From CACPJA01 sp964629335 (GTDB lineage: Bacteria > Pseudomonadota > Gammaproteobacteria > Steroidobacterales > UBA11654): DNA of 64,000 nucleotides. Location: contig CAZVRH010000001.1 of the NCBI GenBank assembly GCA_964629335.1, forward strand, positions 1 through 64,000, given 5' to 3'. The notes below the pieces were generated by a model that saw nothing but the letters and a program-made list of their open reading frames with translations, ran no database searches and was not told the DNA's origin. Made by a program: the position numbers and the translations under genes. This document shows positions 42,125-51,781 of the stretch, in pieces (the stretch's first letter is position 1; each line of letters begins with the position of its first letter).

Positions 42125-43288
42125 ATGAAAAAATTTTACTTCACTATTTTTCTGTCATTAATGATGTCAACTTCACAGATTGAAGCTATTGTCATTGTAC
42201 CTAAAGCACCTACTATTGATGTCAAAAGCTATGTTCTCTTAGATGCTGAGACTGGCACAATTATTGCCAGTTTTGAAGAAACAGCCGCTATTAAACCAGC
42301 AAGTATTACAAAATTGATGACAGCTTATGCTGCTTTTCAAGCAATCAAGGAAGAACAAGTAAGATTGGACGACTCGGTTAGAATAAGTCAACGTGCTTCG
42401 TCAATCGGTGGCTCAACGATGTTTCTTAATCCTTACATGGATGTAACGGTAAACGATCTTTTACAAGGAATGATTATTATTTCAGGTAATGACGCAAGCG
42501 TTGCTTTGGCTGAACATTTAGCAGGCTCTGAAGAAACTTTTGCAGAATACATGAATATGTATGCTGAAGTTCTGGGTCTAAAGAGCACCAATTACACCAA
42601 TGCAAGCGGTTTAGATGACGACGATCATTATTCTTCGGCCTTGGACATAGCGATGCTGGCCTCTCAAATCATTAATGAATTTCCAGAATATTTCCATCTA
42701 TATTCACAACGTTCCTATACCTTTGATCAAGCCAAAGATCCTAAAACGAAAGAACCGATAGTCCAATATAATCGTAATAAGCTTCTTAGAAGGGATGCAA
42801 GCATTGATGGTATGAAGACTGGTTATACAAGTTCTGCGGGATATTGCTTGGTTGCTACTGCTAACAAAAATTCAATGCGTTTAATTGCAGTTGTTACCGG
42901 GGCAAAATCAAGTGAAGATCGAAATAATTCTGCATATGCATTATTAAACTATGGCTTTAGGTTTTTTGAAAAACAGACCTTAATTGAAAAAAATAAAAGC
43001 TATGGCAAGGCAGAGATTTGGAAAGGTACTGGCGATACGGTTGAGTTGATTGCAAATGAAGATGTAGTAAAAACAATCACTAAAGGTATCTCTAAAGATA
43101 TCGAAAGAACCGTAGATATTTTTGATCCAGTCATTGCACCACTCAACACCACTGATCCTATCGGCAAGCTTACGATTACCTATGAAGGAAAAAGCTTGGC
43201 AGAATCCCCACTGTATGCAAAAACTGCAGTTGAGCAGGATAATTTATGGGGTCGACTTTATGACTCAGCGTTGTTGCTTTTTAAATAA
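42125..43288 (+). CDS. dacA: D-alanyl-D-alanine carboxypeptidase (PBP5/6 type)
   Basis: This 387-aa low-molecular-weight PBP trims the terminal D-Ala of pentapeptide stems. It has a signal peptide of about 21 residues (QIEA), S60-I-T-K63, SGN (IISGNDASVALAEH), KTG (GMKTGYTSSAGYC) and a C-terminal PBP5 beta domain. The C-terminal end (NLWGRLYDSALLLFK) resembles the amphipathic membrane anchor. It lies between rlpA and lipB, the canonical order. Confidence 0.96.
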   Translation: MKKFYFTIFLSLMMSTSQIEAIVIVPKAPTIDVKSYVLLDAETGTIIASFEETAAIKPASITKLMTAYAAFQAIKEEQVRLDDSVRISQRASSIGGSTMFLNPYMDVTVNDLLQGMIIISGNDASVALAEHLAGSEETFAEYMNMYAEVLGLKSTNYTNASGLDDDDHYSSALDIAMLASQIINEFPEYFHLYSQRSYTFDQAKDPKTKEPIVQYNRNKLLRRDASIDGMKTGYTSSAGYCLVATANKNSMRLIAVVTGAKSSEDRNNSAYALLNYGFRFFEKQTLIEKNKSYGKAEIWKGTGDTVELIANEDVVKTITKGISKDIERTVDIFDPVIAPLNTTDPIGKLTITYEGKSLAESPLYAKTAVEQDNLWGRLYDSALLLFK

Positions 43289-43296
43289 AACTCCAC

Positions 43297-43917
43297 CTGA
43301 ATAGTCTTCGACAATCCATACTTTTTAAGAACTTAGGTATCACTAACTATTCTGATACCCTCAAGAAAATGCAACAATTTAATGCAACTAGGGGGGAAGA
43401 TACCCCGGATGAAGTCTGGCTGCTGGAGCACGAAGCTGTCTATACTTTTGGTATCAAAACGAGCAAAGACGACATCCCTGAAAATACGGCTCTGCCTCTC
43501 ATAAAGTCTGATCGTGGAGGCGAGATTACTTTTCATGCCCCTGGTCAGCTTGTGGTGTATCCATTGCTAGATTTAAAAAGACGGTCCATGAAAGCAAGAG
43601 AATTTATCCATAGTTTTCAAGAAGCGATACTGAACAGTCTCAGCCATTATCACTCGAATCTAAAAATTAATAATAGCGACCCTGGGATATACATTGATAA
43701 TAAAAAGCTAGTAAGCTTTGGCTTTAAAATTACCAAACAAGGCACCTATCACGGCGCCTCTATAAATGTTTCTATGGATTTGGCACCTTGGAAAAATATT
43801 ACGATTTGTGGAAACTATAAAACTGAAGTAATAGATCTGCAGAGCTTGGGCTGTAATGCCCCCCTAAGCAACATTAAGCATTCCATAAATAAGATTCTTT
43901 CTGATAAATTTGAATAA
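43297..43917 (+). CDS. lipB: Octanoyltransferase LipB (near-cognate start likely)
   Basis: LipB moves octanoyl from acyl-ACP to lipoyl domains. The conserved core is present: WLLEHEAVYTFG, SDRGGEITFHAPGQLVVYPL, and GTYHGASINVSMDLAPW with the catalytic region. The first ATG (43369) gives only 182 aa and drops a conserved N-terminal strand. The same frame is open upstream to 43285 and encodes ILFKNLGITNYSDTLKKM, which aligns with LipB N-termini. No ATG, GTG or TTG exists there, so I place a provisional start at CTG 43297; ATA 43318 is the alternative. It follows dacA by 8 nt. Confidence 0.85.
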   Translation: MNSLRQSILFKNLGITNYSDTLKKMQQFNATRGEDTPDEVWLLEHEAVYTFGIKTSKDDIPENTALPLIKSDRGGEITFHAPGQLVVYPLLDLKRRSMKAREFIHSFQEAILNSLSHYHSNLKINNSDPGIYIDNKKLVSFGFKITKQGTYHGASINVSMDLAPWKNITICGNYKTEVIDLQSLGCNAPLSNIKHSINKILSDKFE

Positions 43918-43997
43918 ATAATAATTGCTTAATCTATGCATCCCAGCGTCTAGATCATTGACTGCATCATAGAGGTTTGCTGTTGAATCGTCTCTTT

Positions 43998-44678
43998 TTA
44001 CTCATTCGATGCTTTACAAATTTGTTCCTCAGCTTTATTTAATCTTTCAACAGTACCAACATCAAGCCAATCACCAGAAAACAACTCGCCTGAAAAATTA
44101 TTAAGATGAATATGCTCTCTAAAGATAACAGCTAATGATGAATGCCTCTCTGAGGCTTCCAAAAAAATTCTAGGGGACAGAAAGCTAATACCGCTAAAAG
44201 TAAATCTCTGACCTACTCCAGAGGTCACTCTTGAAGCTTGCAAGCCAAAATCTCCGTTAGTGTTATGATCTGGATTAGGCACTAAAATTAAATGTCCAAG
44301 CGTGTTTTCTTTAAATTGAATGATTGGGAAATTATAGCTTGATAACACATCGGAATTTACTACCCAGAAATTCTCCTCCAAGAAATACCCATTATCTTGG
44401 GCATTAAAGATAGCACCTGCGGTTCCCATTGGTTGCAATCCTTCATCTATAAAAGAAATTTCCAATCCCGGTATATCAATTTCACTTATGGCTGAATCAA
44501 TTTGTTCACCAAATTTAGAGCCATTGATAACCATTTCCCTAATTCCGTATTTATGCAAATGAATAATGTTTCTTTCTAATAAGCTCAGTTTGCCAACTTT
44601 AACCAGAGGTTTTGGCTTGTGTTCTGTCAAAGGCATCAGTCTAGTCCCCAGTCCTGCAGATAGAATCATTACTTTCAT
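43998..44678 (-). CDS. murU: N-acetylmuramate-1-phosphate uridylyltransferase
   Basis: This 226-aa nucleotidyltransferase has the signature MILSAGLGTRLMPLTEHKPKPLVKV and a DVGT segment near the C-terminus. MurU converts MurNAc alpha-1-phosphate to UDP-MurNAc in the peptidoglycan recycling bypass that avoids de novo MurA/MurB steps. The 4-nt overlap with the kinase gene upstream (AmgK) and proximity to lptD, as in Pseudomonas, support this over a general sugar nucleotidyltransferase. Confidence 0.9.
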   Translation of the reverse strand: MKVMILSAGLGTRLMPLTEHKPKPLVKVGKLSLLERNIIHLHKYGIREMVINGSKFGEQIDSAISEIDIPGLEISFIDEGLQPMGTAGAIFNAQDNGYFLEENFWVVNSDVLSSYNFPIIQFKENTLGHLILVPNPDHNTNGDFGLQASRVTSGVGQRFTFSGISFLSPRIFLEASERHSSLAVIFREHIHLNNFSGELFSGDWLDVGTVERLNKAEEQICKASNE

Positions 44679-45664
44679 ATTGAATGAACTTCGTTGATAA
44701 AATTATGGAGGGGTTTAAGAAAATTATACTTGTTTGAGATGATTTTCAAATAATGAATAGTTCTAGGAATATCGTTCATGTAATTGAGTTTCCCATCTCT
44801 ATGCTTAAGGCGTGAGAAAATACCAATAGCTTTTAAATGCCTTTGACAACCCATCAAATCAAAATCAGTTTCAAATTCTTTAAAAGTGATATTAATCATC
44901 TCTTCTTTGATTAATCGTTGGTATACCAGTTCCAGCCAATATTTGATTTCGTTTTGCGATAACTCAAAATAGCAATCTCTTAGCAGAGAAACCAAATCAT
45001 AAGTAACCGGACCTAAAACAGCATCCTGGAAGTCAACAATGCCAATACCCCCTAAATTCGAAACAACAATATTTCTAGAATGGTAGTCCCGATGAACAAA
45101 GACTTGTTTTTGTTTCAAAGCACGGTTGGATAAATCCTTAAAAATATCCTCTAAATAGGATTTTTTTAAGCTTTTATAATTGATTCCAAGCTCTTTAATG
45201 CAGTACCAATCTAAAAATAAATTCATTTCATTATAAAGAAGATCAAAGTCATAGACAGGCAGTTGGTTCTGAAAACTTATCCCGTTTCTCTGAATTGATA
45301 AAAGTAGTTCTATGGCTTGCTTATAGAATTCTTGGCGTTTTATTTGATCCGATAAATTCTGATCCAGCATCGTTGTTGGGCCGAGATCGTTTAACAGAAG
45401 AAAGCCCTTAGACAAATCATGCTTTATAACTCTGGTGGCTGGAATCCTCATTTTCTCTAAAAAGCCAGAGGTCAGAAGAAATTGCTGATTATCTTCTTTA
45501 TCGGGAGGCGAATCCATAACAACATAACTAGATCCCCCATCAAAGACACGAAAGAATTTTCTAAAACTAGCATCTGAATTAATAGGTTCGATTGAAGCCC
45601 CTGATGAGTTCACACTTTTTCTAACCCAACTTTTTAATAGTTGATATCTTTTGTCTGGATTCAT
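44675..45664 (-). CDS. amgK: Anomeric MurNAc/GlcNAc kinase AmgK
   Basis: This 329-aa aminoglycoside-phosphotransferase-fold kinase has the Brenner motif VHRDYHSRNIVVSN and the metal-binding DFQDAVLGP. AmgK phosphorylates MurNAc at C1, feeding MurU. It is cytosolic. It is divergent from lptD with only 40 nt between starts, and overlaps murU by 4 nt. The pairing with murU makes the assignment safer than fold alone. Confidence 0.9.
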   Translation of the reverse strand: MNPDKRYQLLKSWVRKSVNSSGASIEPINSDASFRKFFRVFDGGSSYVVMDSPPDKEDNQQFLLTSGFLEKMRIPATRVIKHDLSKGFLLLNDLGPTTMLDQNLSDQIKRQEFYKQAIELLLSIQRNGISFQNQLPVYDFDLLYNEMNLFLDWYCIKELGINYKSLKKSYLEDIFKDLSNRALKQKQVFVHRDYHSRNIVVSNLGGIGIVDFQDAVLGPVTYDLVSLLRDCYFELSQNEIKYWLELVYQRLIKEEMINITFKEFETDFDLMGCQRHLKAIGIFSRLKHRDGKLNYMNDIPRTIHYLKIISNKYNFLKPLHNFINEVHSI

Positions 45665-45704
45665 ATAAAATTAGTTAACTATTGATTTTACGAATTATAG
45701 AATC

Positions 45705-47885
45705 ATGAATTATTCTAGACTGTATGCCATGTCCTTAATAGCTTTTATTGCTATTACTCTAAGTCCTGCTTGGGTGTATGCCAATACTTGTCTAGCTCCA
45801 ACCATCAGTAGTCAATCTGATTTATTTTCTAACGATGAATCATGGACAATGCAAACAGGGAAGTTAATTGGTGAAATTGGTCAAGAAATTAAAATCAAGG
45901 ACAAAATTAAAATTGTCTCTGGACCAAATAAGATCACAGCTGAAGAGGTCGTCTACAATGAAGAAGTCGGAAGGATCAGGATCAACAAGGGCTTAATTCT
46001 AGAAAATAATAACTTATTAGTCTTTGCAGAAGGAGCTGTGATTAAAACAGATAATAATAATGCTGTGATTACTAACACTGAATACCAATTGTTCTCCCCC
46101 CAAGCTAGAGGAACAGCTGAAGAAATTAGAATAAATTCAGAAAGCAATTTTACTTTAATTAAGCCTGTATATACCACTTGCGCCAGCAATGATGATTCTT
46201 GGAGCCTTGAAGCAGAAGCCATACAAATTAAAGCTGATGAAGGCATTGCAAAGAACTTAGTTTTGAAAATTGGAAATGCTCCAATACTGTTTCTGCCCTA
46301 TTTATCTTTTCCAGCATCTGAACAAAGGAAATCAGGTCTTCTTGTTCCTAACTTTGGTTCCTCGTCTAAAAAAGGCACTGAAATTGAGATTCCCTATTAT
46401 TGGAACATTGCACCAAATATAGACATGATAAGCACGATGAACTGGATGAGTAAACGAGGAATCCAGTTCAACAATAGTTTCAGATTTCTGACGCCTAAAC
46501 AATACGGTGAAATAGAATTTAATATCCTGCCTAACGATGATATCTCCAAAAGCACCCGTAATTACCTAGCGATCAATCAAGAATTAAAATTACTGTCAAA
46601 TTGGAGATTAAGAATGAATGGAGAATACGCTTCTGACAGTGAATATTTTGAAGATTTAACAAGAAGTGTAAATTCAACAAGCAAAACTCATTTATTCCGG
46701 ACTGTCCGTGTTCAAGGCTTTTCTGAAAATTGGTTTATCAATATAGGCATGGATAATTTTCAGATCTTAGATCAGTCTATTTTACCCGAGGATAAACCTC
46801 AAAAAATATTACCGTACCTTGATTTTGATGGTCAGTGGGTGAGTCAAGAATTCAATCTATCTTATGGCCTAGATGCAAATCTTGCTCACTTTGAAAGCAA
46901 TGTGAATATGTCTGGTACGCGATTCCATTTGATGCCTAATCTCTCTAAAACTTTTAATCTCAGCGGTCTCCAAATCAAACCAGAAATCCAACTTGATCTC
47001 ACCTCCTATAATCTGGATAGCTCTAATAACGATGCCATGAAGACAGATAGACCCAATAGAACTGTGCCAATATACAGCCTGGATATACAAGCATTGTTGA
47101 AAAAGAATTGGGAGCAAAAGGGATACATACAAACATTAGAACCCAGAATCCTGGGTGTCTATATACCTTTTAGAAATCAGGATGATTTTCCTATTTTTGA
47201 TTCGCTTGTTCCCGATAGAAATGTCCATGAGTTGTTCAGGAAAAACAGATACCTTGGTCAAGATCGGGTGGGTGACACATCTAAATTATCCTATGGAATT
47301 GTTTCTCGAATATACGATCAAAAAAGCTCATCTGAAGTTTTCAGCTTTACATTTGGCAAAACCCAGCACTTTAAAGACCGGAAAGTTAGGTTACCGAATG
47401 AATTACCTCATGATCATCATTCATCTGCCTACCTAGCCTCTATGCAATGGTCCATGAATCCGAAATGGAGATTACAACTAGGTCATAGTTGGGATTCAGA
47501 TTATGACCTATCGGATAAAACACAAATTGGCCTTAGGTATAAATCAGAAGGTTCAAGAGTAATTAATTTCTCCTATCGATACAGAAAAAATAATTTGAAA
47601 CAATTGGATACTTCATTCTCCTGGCCCATCAAGGACAAGTGGAACATAGTGGGTCGATACAATTACTCTATCGAGGACCGAAAATCATTGGAGCACTTTT
47701 TTGGTGTTGAATACGAGACATGCTGTTGGGGGATCAGAGCGATTTCTAGAAAGCATTTAATATACCGAAACGGAGAAACCGATAGTTCTTTTTCAATACA
47801 GTTTATATTCAAAGGCCTAGGTGAGGTTGGCATGCCAATAGAAAACCTTCTGGAAGAAGGAATATTGGGCTATGATGTTCCATAA
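45705..47885 (+). CDS. lptD: LPS-assembly outer-membrane protein LptD
   Basis: This 726-aa LptD inserts LPS into the outer leaflet with LptE. It has a signal peptide (IAFIAITLSPAWVYA), an OstA-like periplasmic jellyroll (ITAEEVVYNEEVGRIRINKGL) and a large barrel (FGSSSKKGTEIEIPYYWNIAPNIDM is a family block). Four Cys fit the disulfide network of E. coli LptD: one just after the leader (ANTCLAP), one before the barrel (TTCASND) and an adjacent pair near the end (ETCCWGIR). It heads the lptD-surA-pdxA-rsmA-apaH operon. Confidence 0.95.
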   Translation: MNYSRLYAMSLIAFIAITLSPAWVYANTCLAPTISSQSDLFSNDESWTMQTGKLIGEIGQEIKIKDKIKIVSGPNKITAEEVVYNEEVGRIRINKGLILENNNLLVFAEGAVIKTDNNNAVITNTEYQLFSPQARGTAEEIRINSESNFTLIKPVYTTCASNDDSWSLEAEAIQIKADEGIAKNLVLKIGNAPILFLPYLSFPASEQRKSGLLVPNFGSSSKKGTEIEIPYYWNIAPNIDMISTMNWMSKRGIQFNNSFRFLTPKQYGEIEFNILPNDDISKSTRNYLAINQELKLLSNWRLRMNGEYASDSEYFEDLTRSVNSTSKTHLFRTVRVQGFSENWFINIGMDNFQILDQSILPEDKPQKILPYLDFDGQWVSQEFNLSYGLDANLAHFESNVNMSGTRFHLMPNLSKTFNLSGLQIKPEIQLDLTSYNLDSSNNDAMKTDRPNRTVPIYSLDIQALLKKNWEQKGYIQTLEPRILGVYIPFRNQDDFPIFDSLVPDRNVHELFRKNRYLGQDRVGDTSKLSYGIVSRIYDQKSSSEVFSFTFGKTQHFKDRKVRLPNELPHDHHSSAYLASMQWSMNPKWRLQLGHSWDSDYDLSDKTQIGLRYKSEGSRVINFSYRYRKNNLKQLDTSFSWPIKDKWNIVGRYNYSIEDRKSLEHFFGVEYETCCWGIRAISRKHLIYRNGETDSSFSIQFIFKGLGEVGMPIENLLEEGILGYDVP

Positions 47886-47896
47886 ATTTTAAGTAA

Positions 47897-49204
47897 ATGA
47901 AAAAACAACTGACAATCATGGTCCTCTCTCTGATGTTATTTACTTCAGAGATAGACTCACAAACACGAGAACTCAGCAGCACGGGTGAATTTCTCGATAG
48001 TGTTGTTGCCATCGTTAACGATGGGATAGTGTTAAGAAGTGAACTTGAAAATCAGCTCAGCCTTATAATATCAAATCTAGAACAACAAGGCGGTCAACTC
48101 CCTCCCATCGAAACCATCAGAGAAAATCTGCTTGAGCGTCTTATTCTTGAACGCATCCAGTTACAAAGAGCGGATCGGTATGGCATAAGAGTCACTGACG
48201 AAATTCTAAATAATGCAATCGCAAATGTTGCTAGTAATAACAACGTTAGTTTTGAAGAATTCCCTGCGGTTCTAGCTCAGGAAGGTATCAGTTACAACGA
48301 TTATAGAAGTGAGTTAAGACAACAATTAACAATTGAACAGTTAAGACAAAGAGAGGTCATTTCAAGGATTGCTGTTACTGAGAGTGAATTGGATAGCTTT
48401 CTGGTATTTCAAAAAGAGCAAGATGCTCTAAATTATGACTATAATTTATCCCATATACTAATACCAACGAGCTCAAGAGCCGGAACCAAAGAGATTGCAA
48501 GCAAAGAATCTTTAATCTATGAAATTCAAGAAATAATCAATGAAGGTGGAGATTTTGCTCAACTAGCAAAGGAAAATTCCAAGGGTCAACAAGCTGCTTC
48601 AGGTGGAAATTTAGGGTGGATGAAAGGAAACCAATTGCCTGAAATCTTTATTAAAGTGACCAGTCAACTTCAGTCAGGTGAATTAAGCCAACCCTTTCAA
48701 ACCACTAGTGGGTTTCACCTACTCAAACTCAATGAAATAAAAGGAAATGATCCAATTCTTGAAGAACAGATTCAGGTGAGGCATATACTCATCAAAACCA
48801 ATGAAGTGCTCGATGATTCCGCTGCTGAAGAAAAGCTAAAAACCATACGTCAACAAATCGTTGACGAAGGTAATTTTGGTGCGGTTGCTGCCGCTGTGTC
48901 AGAAGATATTGGTTCTGCTCAAGACGGTGGAGATATGGGCTGGGCTCCTCAGGGTTTCTTTGTTCCTGAATTCGAAGAGATAGCCTATGCATTGGAGGAA
49001 AATGAAATTAGTCAACCGTTTCGGTCTAGATATGGATGGCATATCATTCAATACTTGGGCAAGAGAATTTTTGATAATACTGAAGAAATTCAAAAACGAA
49101 AAGCTATATCAGCGATTAGGAATTCTAAACTTTCAAATGAAATAGAAATATGGTCTAGAGAACTCAGAGATGAGGCATTTGTTGAAATCCTACCTTACAA
49201 CTAA
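47897..49204 (+). CDS. surA: Periplasmic chaperone/PPIase SurA
   Basis: This 435-aa SurA escorts outer-membrane proteins. It has a signal peptide (MKKQLTIMVLSLMLFTSEIDS) and an N-terminal chaperone domain (LDSVVAIVNDGIVLRSELENQL). Two parvulin domains have HILIPTSS and GGNLGWMKG (about 185-275), then HILIKTNE and GGDMGWAPQGFFVPEFE (about 295-385). It lies 11 nt after lptD. Confidence 0.95.
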   Translation: MKKQLTIMVLSLMLFTSEIDSQTRELSSTGEFLDSVVAIVNDGIVLRSELENQLSLIISNLEQQGGQLPPIETIRENLLERLILERIQLQRADRYGIRVTDEILNNAIANVASNNNVSFEEFPAVLAQEGISYNDYRSELRQQLTIEQLRQREVISRIAVTESELDSFLVFQKEQDALNYDYNLSHILIPTSSRAGTKEIASKESLIYEIQEIINEGGDFAQLAKENSKGQQAASGGNLGWMKGNQLPEIFIKVTSQLQSGELSQPFQTTSGFHLLKLNEIKGNDPILEEQIQVRHILIKTNEVLDDSAAEEKLKTIRQQIVDEGNFGAVAAAVSEDIGSAQDGGDMGWAPQGFFVPEFEEIAYALEENEISQPFRSRYGWHIIQYLGKRIFDNTEEIQKRKAISAIRNSKLSNEIEIWSRELRDEAFVEILPYN

Positions 49205-49225
49205 GAACCATTTTGTAAACAATAA

Positions 49226-50221
49226 ATGAACTCACCTTTTGTTGTTACTTCAGGGGAACCAGCAGGGATTGGTCCTGACATATGTCTAGCAATTGCAAAG
49301 AGAGAGGATAATTCTGATTTTGTTATCTTTGGCAGTATGGAACTGCTCAATCAACGAGCGTCAATGCTTGGTTTAGAGCTCTCACTCATAGAATATAACC
49401 CCTCTAAAGAACGATCAAAATTAAAAAAAAATGAGATATTCGTATCTAACTTTGATCTCTATGAGGAATGTCGTGCAGGCTTGCTGAGTAAAAAAAACAG
49501 TCCTTATGTAATTAATATGATTGAGGCTGCTGTTCAGGGATGCCTGAGTAATGAATTTTCGGGTTGCATCACTGGTCCGGTTAGTAAGAAAGTTATTGCT
49601 GACTCAGGTTTTCATTTTACAGGTCATACAGAATTTTTAGGTGAACTGTGTGGCAAAAAGCCCCTGATGTCATTTATATCTGAGACCATGAGGTTAGCAC
49701 TTGCGACAACACATGTGAGTCTTAAAGAAATACCAGAGTTGATCAACGCTGACATGATTGCTAGTGCATGTGAAATTATTTCAAACGACTTAAAGCTTTA
49801 TTTTACGAAATCAGAACCAACAATAGGCATCTTAGGTCTTAACCCTCATGCAGGAGAAAATGGGTTATTGGGTAGTGAAGAACAGGAGATCATTATTCCA
49901 GTTATTGAACAATTACAACAACAAGGCTTTGATATTTGTGGACCACTGGCAGCCGACACCGCCTTTTTGCAAGAACTGAATTTAGATCTTGTTCTCAGCT
50001 TTTACCATGACCAAGCGCTACCACTGTTTAAATATGTGAACCCGCACTTAGCTGCCAATGTTAGCTTGGGCCTTGGAATTATAAGAACATCAGTAGATCA
50101 CGGGATAGCTCTAGATCAAGCAGGCTCTCAAGGAGCCAATCATCAAAGCTTATATTTTGCATTAAACACAGCAAAAGAAATGGCCAGTCATGCAGAAAAC
50201 AAGAACAGTCACACCGCGTAA
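49226..50221 (+). CDS. pdxA: 4-hydroxythreonine-4-phosphate dehydrogenase
   Basis: This 331-aa NAD-dependent enzyme serves the DXP-dependent pyridoxal-phosphate pathway. Family blocks include TSGEPAGIGPDI, the metal ligand His in FTGHTEFLGELCG, LGLNPHAGENG, GPLAADTAF and FYHDQALPLFKY. The 3' end overlaps the rsmA start by 32 nt. Confidence 0.96.
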   Translation: MNSPFVVTSGEPAGIGPDICLAIAKREDNSDFVIFGSMELLNQRASMLGLELSLIEYNPSKERSKLKKNEIFVSNFDLYEECRAGLLSKKNSPYVINMIEAAVQGCLSNEFSGCITGPVSKKVIADSGFHFTGHTEFLGELCGKKPLMSFISETMRLALATTHVSLKEIPELINADMIASACEIISNDLKLYFTKSEPTIGILGLNPHAGENGLLGSEEQEIIIPVIEQLQQQGFDICGPLAADTAFLQELNLDLVLSFYHDQALPLFKYVNPHLAANVSLGLGIIRTSVDHGIALDQAGSQGANHQSLYFALNTAKEMASHAENKNSHTA

Positions 50222-50972
50222 ACGCTTCAGTCAAAACTTCTTGCACGACAAGAACACGATCAACAACATTGTTGCTGTCATCGGACCGTCGGAGGATGAT
50301 CATATTGTGGAGATTGGACCTGGCCAAGGCGCACTTTCTTTTGTGTTGCTTGAAACAATTAATCAGATTGAAGTGATAGAGATAGATAGGGATTTAGTGA
50401 GCATGCTCAAGAGAAACAATCTTAAAAATAACATGATTATTCATCAAGCAGATGCCTTAAAATTTAACTTTGCATCTTCATACAATGACAAAAAAATTAG
50501 AATTATTGGTAATCTGCCATATCATATCTCCACCCCTTTAATTTTCCATCTTATTAAATACAGTGAATATTTCCTTGACTTGCACCTAATGGTACAAAAA
50601 GAAGTTGCTGCAAGAATTGTGAGTGAGCCACATTCTAAAATATACGGAAGACTTTCTGTATCTATGCAAGCAAGATGCCATGTTGAAAGTGTGTTGGATG
50701 TAAAACCAAATGCCTTTTACCCAATTCCAAAAGTGATGTCTTCTCTGCTTAAAATCATACCTAAATCACCCCTTGATAAGCGGATTGATACTCAACTTAA
50801 TCAAATACTCACTTTAGCCTTTAATCAAAGACGAAAAAAAATTAGAAACTCATTAAAAGACATCTTCACCCCTGATGAAATGAGAAATTTAGAGATTGAT
50901 CCAGAATTAAGACCTGAAAACCTAACGGTAAAAGAATTTTTACGTTTATCTGCAGCAGGTATCAACAGATGA
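50190..50972 (+). CDS. rsmA: 16S rRNA dimethyladenosine transferase (KsgA)
   Basis: This 260-aa SAM-dependent enzyme dimethylates two adjacent adenines near the 3' end of 16S rRNA. It has RKRFSQNFLHD, the SAM motif VEIGPGQGALSFVL, the catalytic NLPYHIS and the C-terminal helical domain (FNQRRKKIRNSLKD). ATG 50190 is the only plausible start, giving a 32-nt overlap with pdxA. It overlaps apaH by 4 nt. Confidence 0.96.
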   Translation: MQKTRTVTPRKRFSQNFLHDKNTINNIVAVIGPSEDDHIVEIGPGQGALSFVLLETINQIEVIEIDRDLVSMLKRNNLKNNMIIHQADALKFNFASSYNDKKIRIIGNLPYHISTPLIFHLIKYSEYFLDLHLMVQKEVAARIVSEPHSKIYGRLSVSMQARCHVESVLDVKPNAFYPIPKVMSSLLKIIPKSPLDKRIDTQLNQILTLAFNQRRKKIRNSLKDIFTPDEMRNLEIDPELRPENLTVKEFLRLSAAGINR

Positions 50973-51781
50973 CCACCTATGCTATTGGAGATGTGCAGGG
51001 TTGTTATGAGGAACTCAGACTCATGCTTGATCACATAGAGTTTGATCCTGGTAACGACAAGCTATGTTTTACAGGCGATCTTGTAAACAGGGGCCCTGAC
51101 TCATTAAAGGTATTAGAATATTTGTACTCAATCAATGAGTCGATTATTAATGTTCTGGGTAATCATGACTTCCACCTTATCGCTTTAGCTTTAAGTGATG
51201 GAGGCTTTAAATCAAAGGATCATTTACTGGCACCAATATTATCTGCCTCCAATAAAATCAATCTAATCGAGTGGCTTCGCCATCAGCCTCTTGTACATTT
51301 TGAAAAAGATACTGATGTATTGATTGTCCATGCGGGTATCCATCCCTACTGGGAATTAAACACAGTTAAAGAATTCGCAGAAGAAATAGAGTCAATTATT
51401 AGAGGAGCAGATGCCGGTCAATTTTTTAAGGCCATGTACACTGATGATTCATGGTCAACCGGTTTGATTGGCAACAAACGATTTAATGCTATCGTTAATA
51501 CTTTCACAAGGATGCGGTATTTAAACAAACGTGGCGGATGTAACTTTGAAGAAAAGAATTCCCCAGAAAAGACAGATATTAATCTCGTTCCTTGGTATTT
51601 ATATCCAAAACGTGAAATAAATAATCTGATAATTTTTGGACATTGGTCATCACTTGGCTATTTTTGTGACCATAATGTCGTGTGCCTTGACGGTGGATGT
51701 GTTTGGGGAGGAGAGCTTATTGCGATTGATATAGACAAGCCCAGAACGCCTATTAGGATCAACAGCGTTAAATCGAAATAG
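50969..51781 (+). CDS. apaH: Diadenosine tetraphosphatase (symmetrical)
   Basis: This 270-aa metallophosphatase hydrolyses Ap4A to two ADP. The PPP-family motifs are GDVQGC, GDLVNRGPDS and GNHD, with downstream His residues in VHAGI and IFGHWSSLGY. ATGA overlap with rsmA. Its 3' end overlaps the convergent thyA by 14 nt. Confidence 0.95.
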   Translation: MTTYAIGDVQGCYEELRLMLDHIEFDPGNDKLCFTGDLVNRGPDSLKVLEYLYSINESIINVLGNHDFHLIALALSDGGFKSKDHLLAPILSASNKINLIEWLRHQPLVHFEKDTDVLIVHAGIHPYWELNTVKEFAEEIESIIRGADAGQFFKAMYTDDSWSTGLIGNKRFNAIVNTFTRMRYLNKRGGCNFEEKNSPEKTDINLVPWYLYPKREINNLIIFGHWSSLGYFCDHNVVCLDGGCVWGGELIAIDIDKPRTPIRINSVKSK

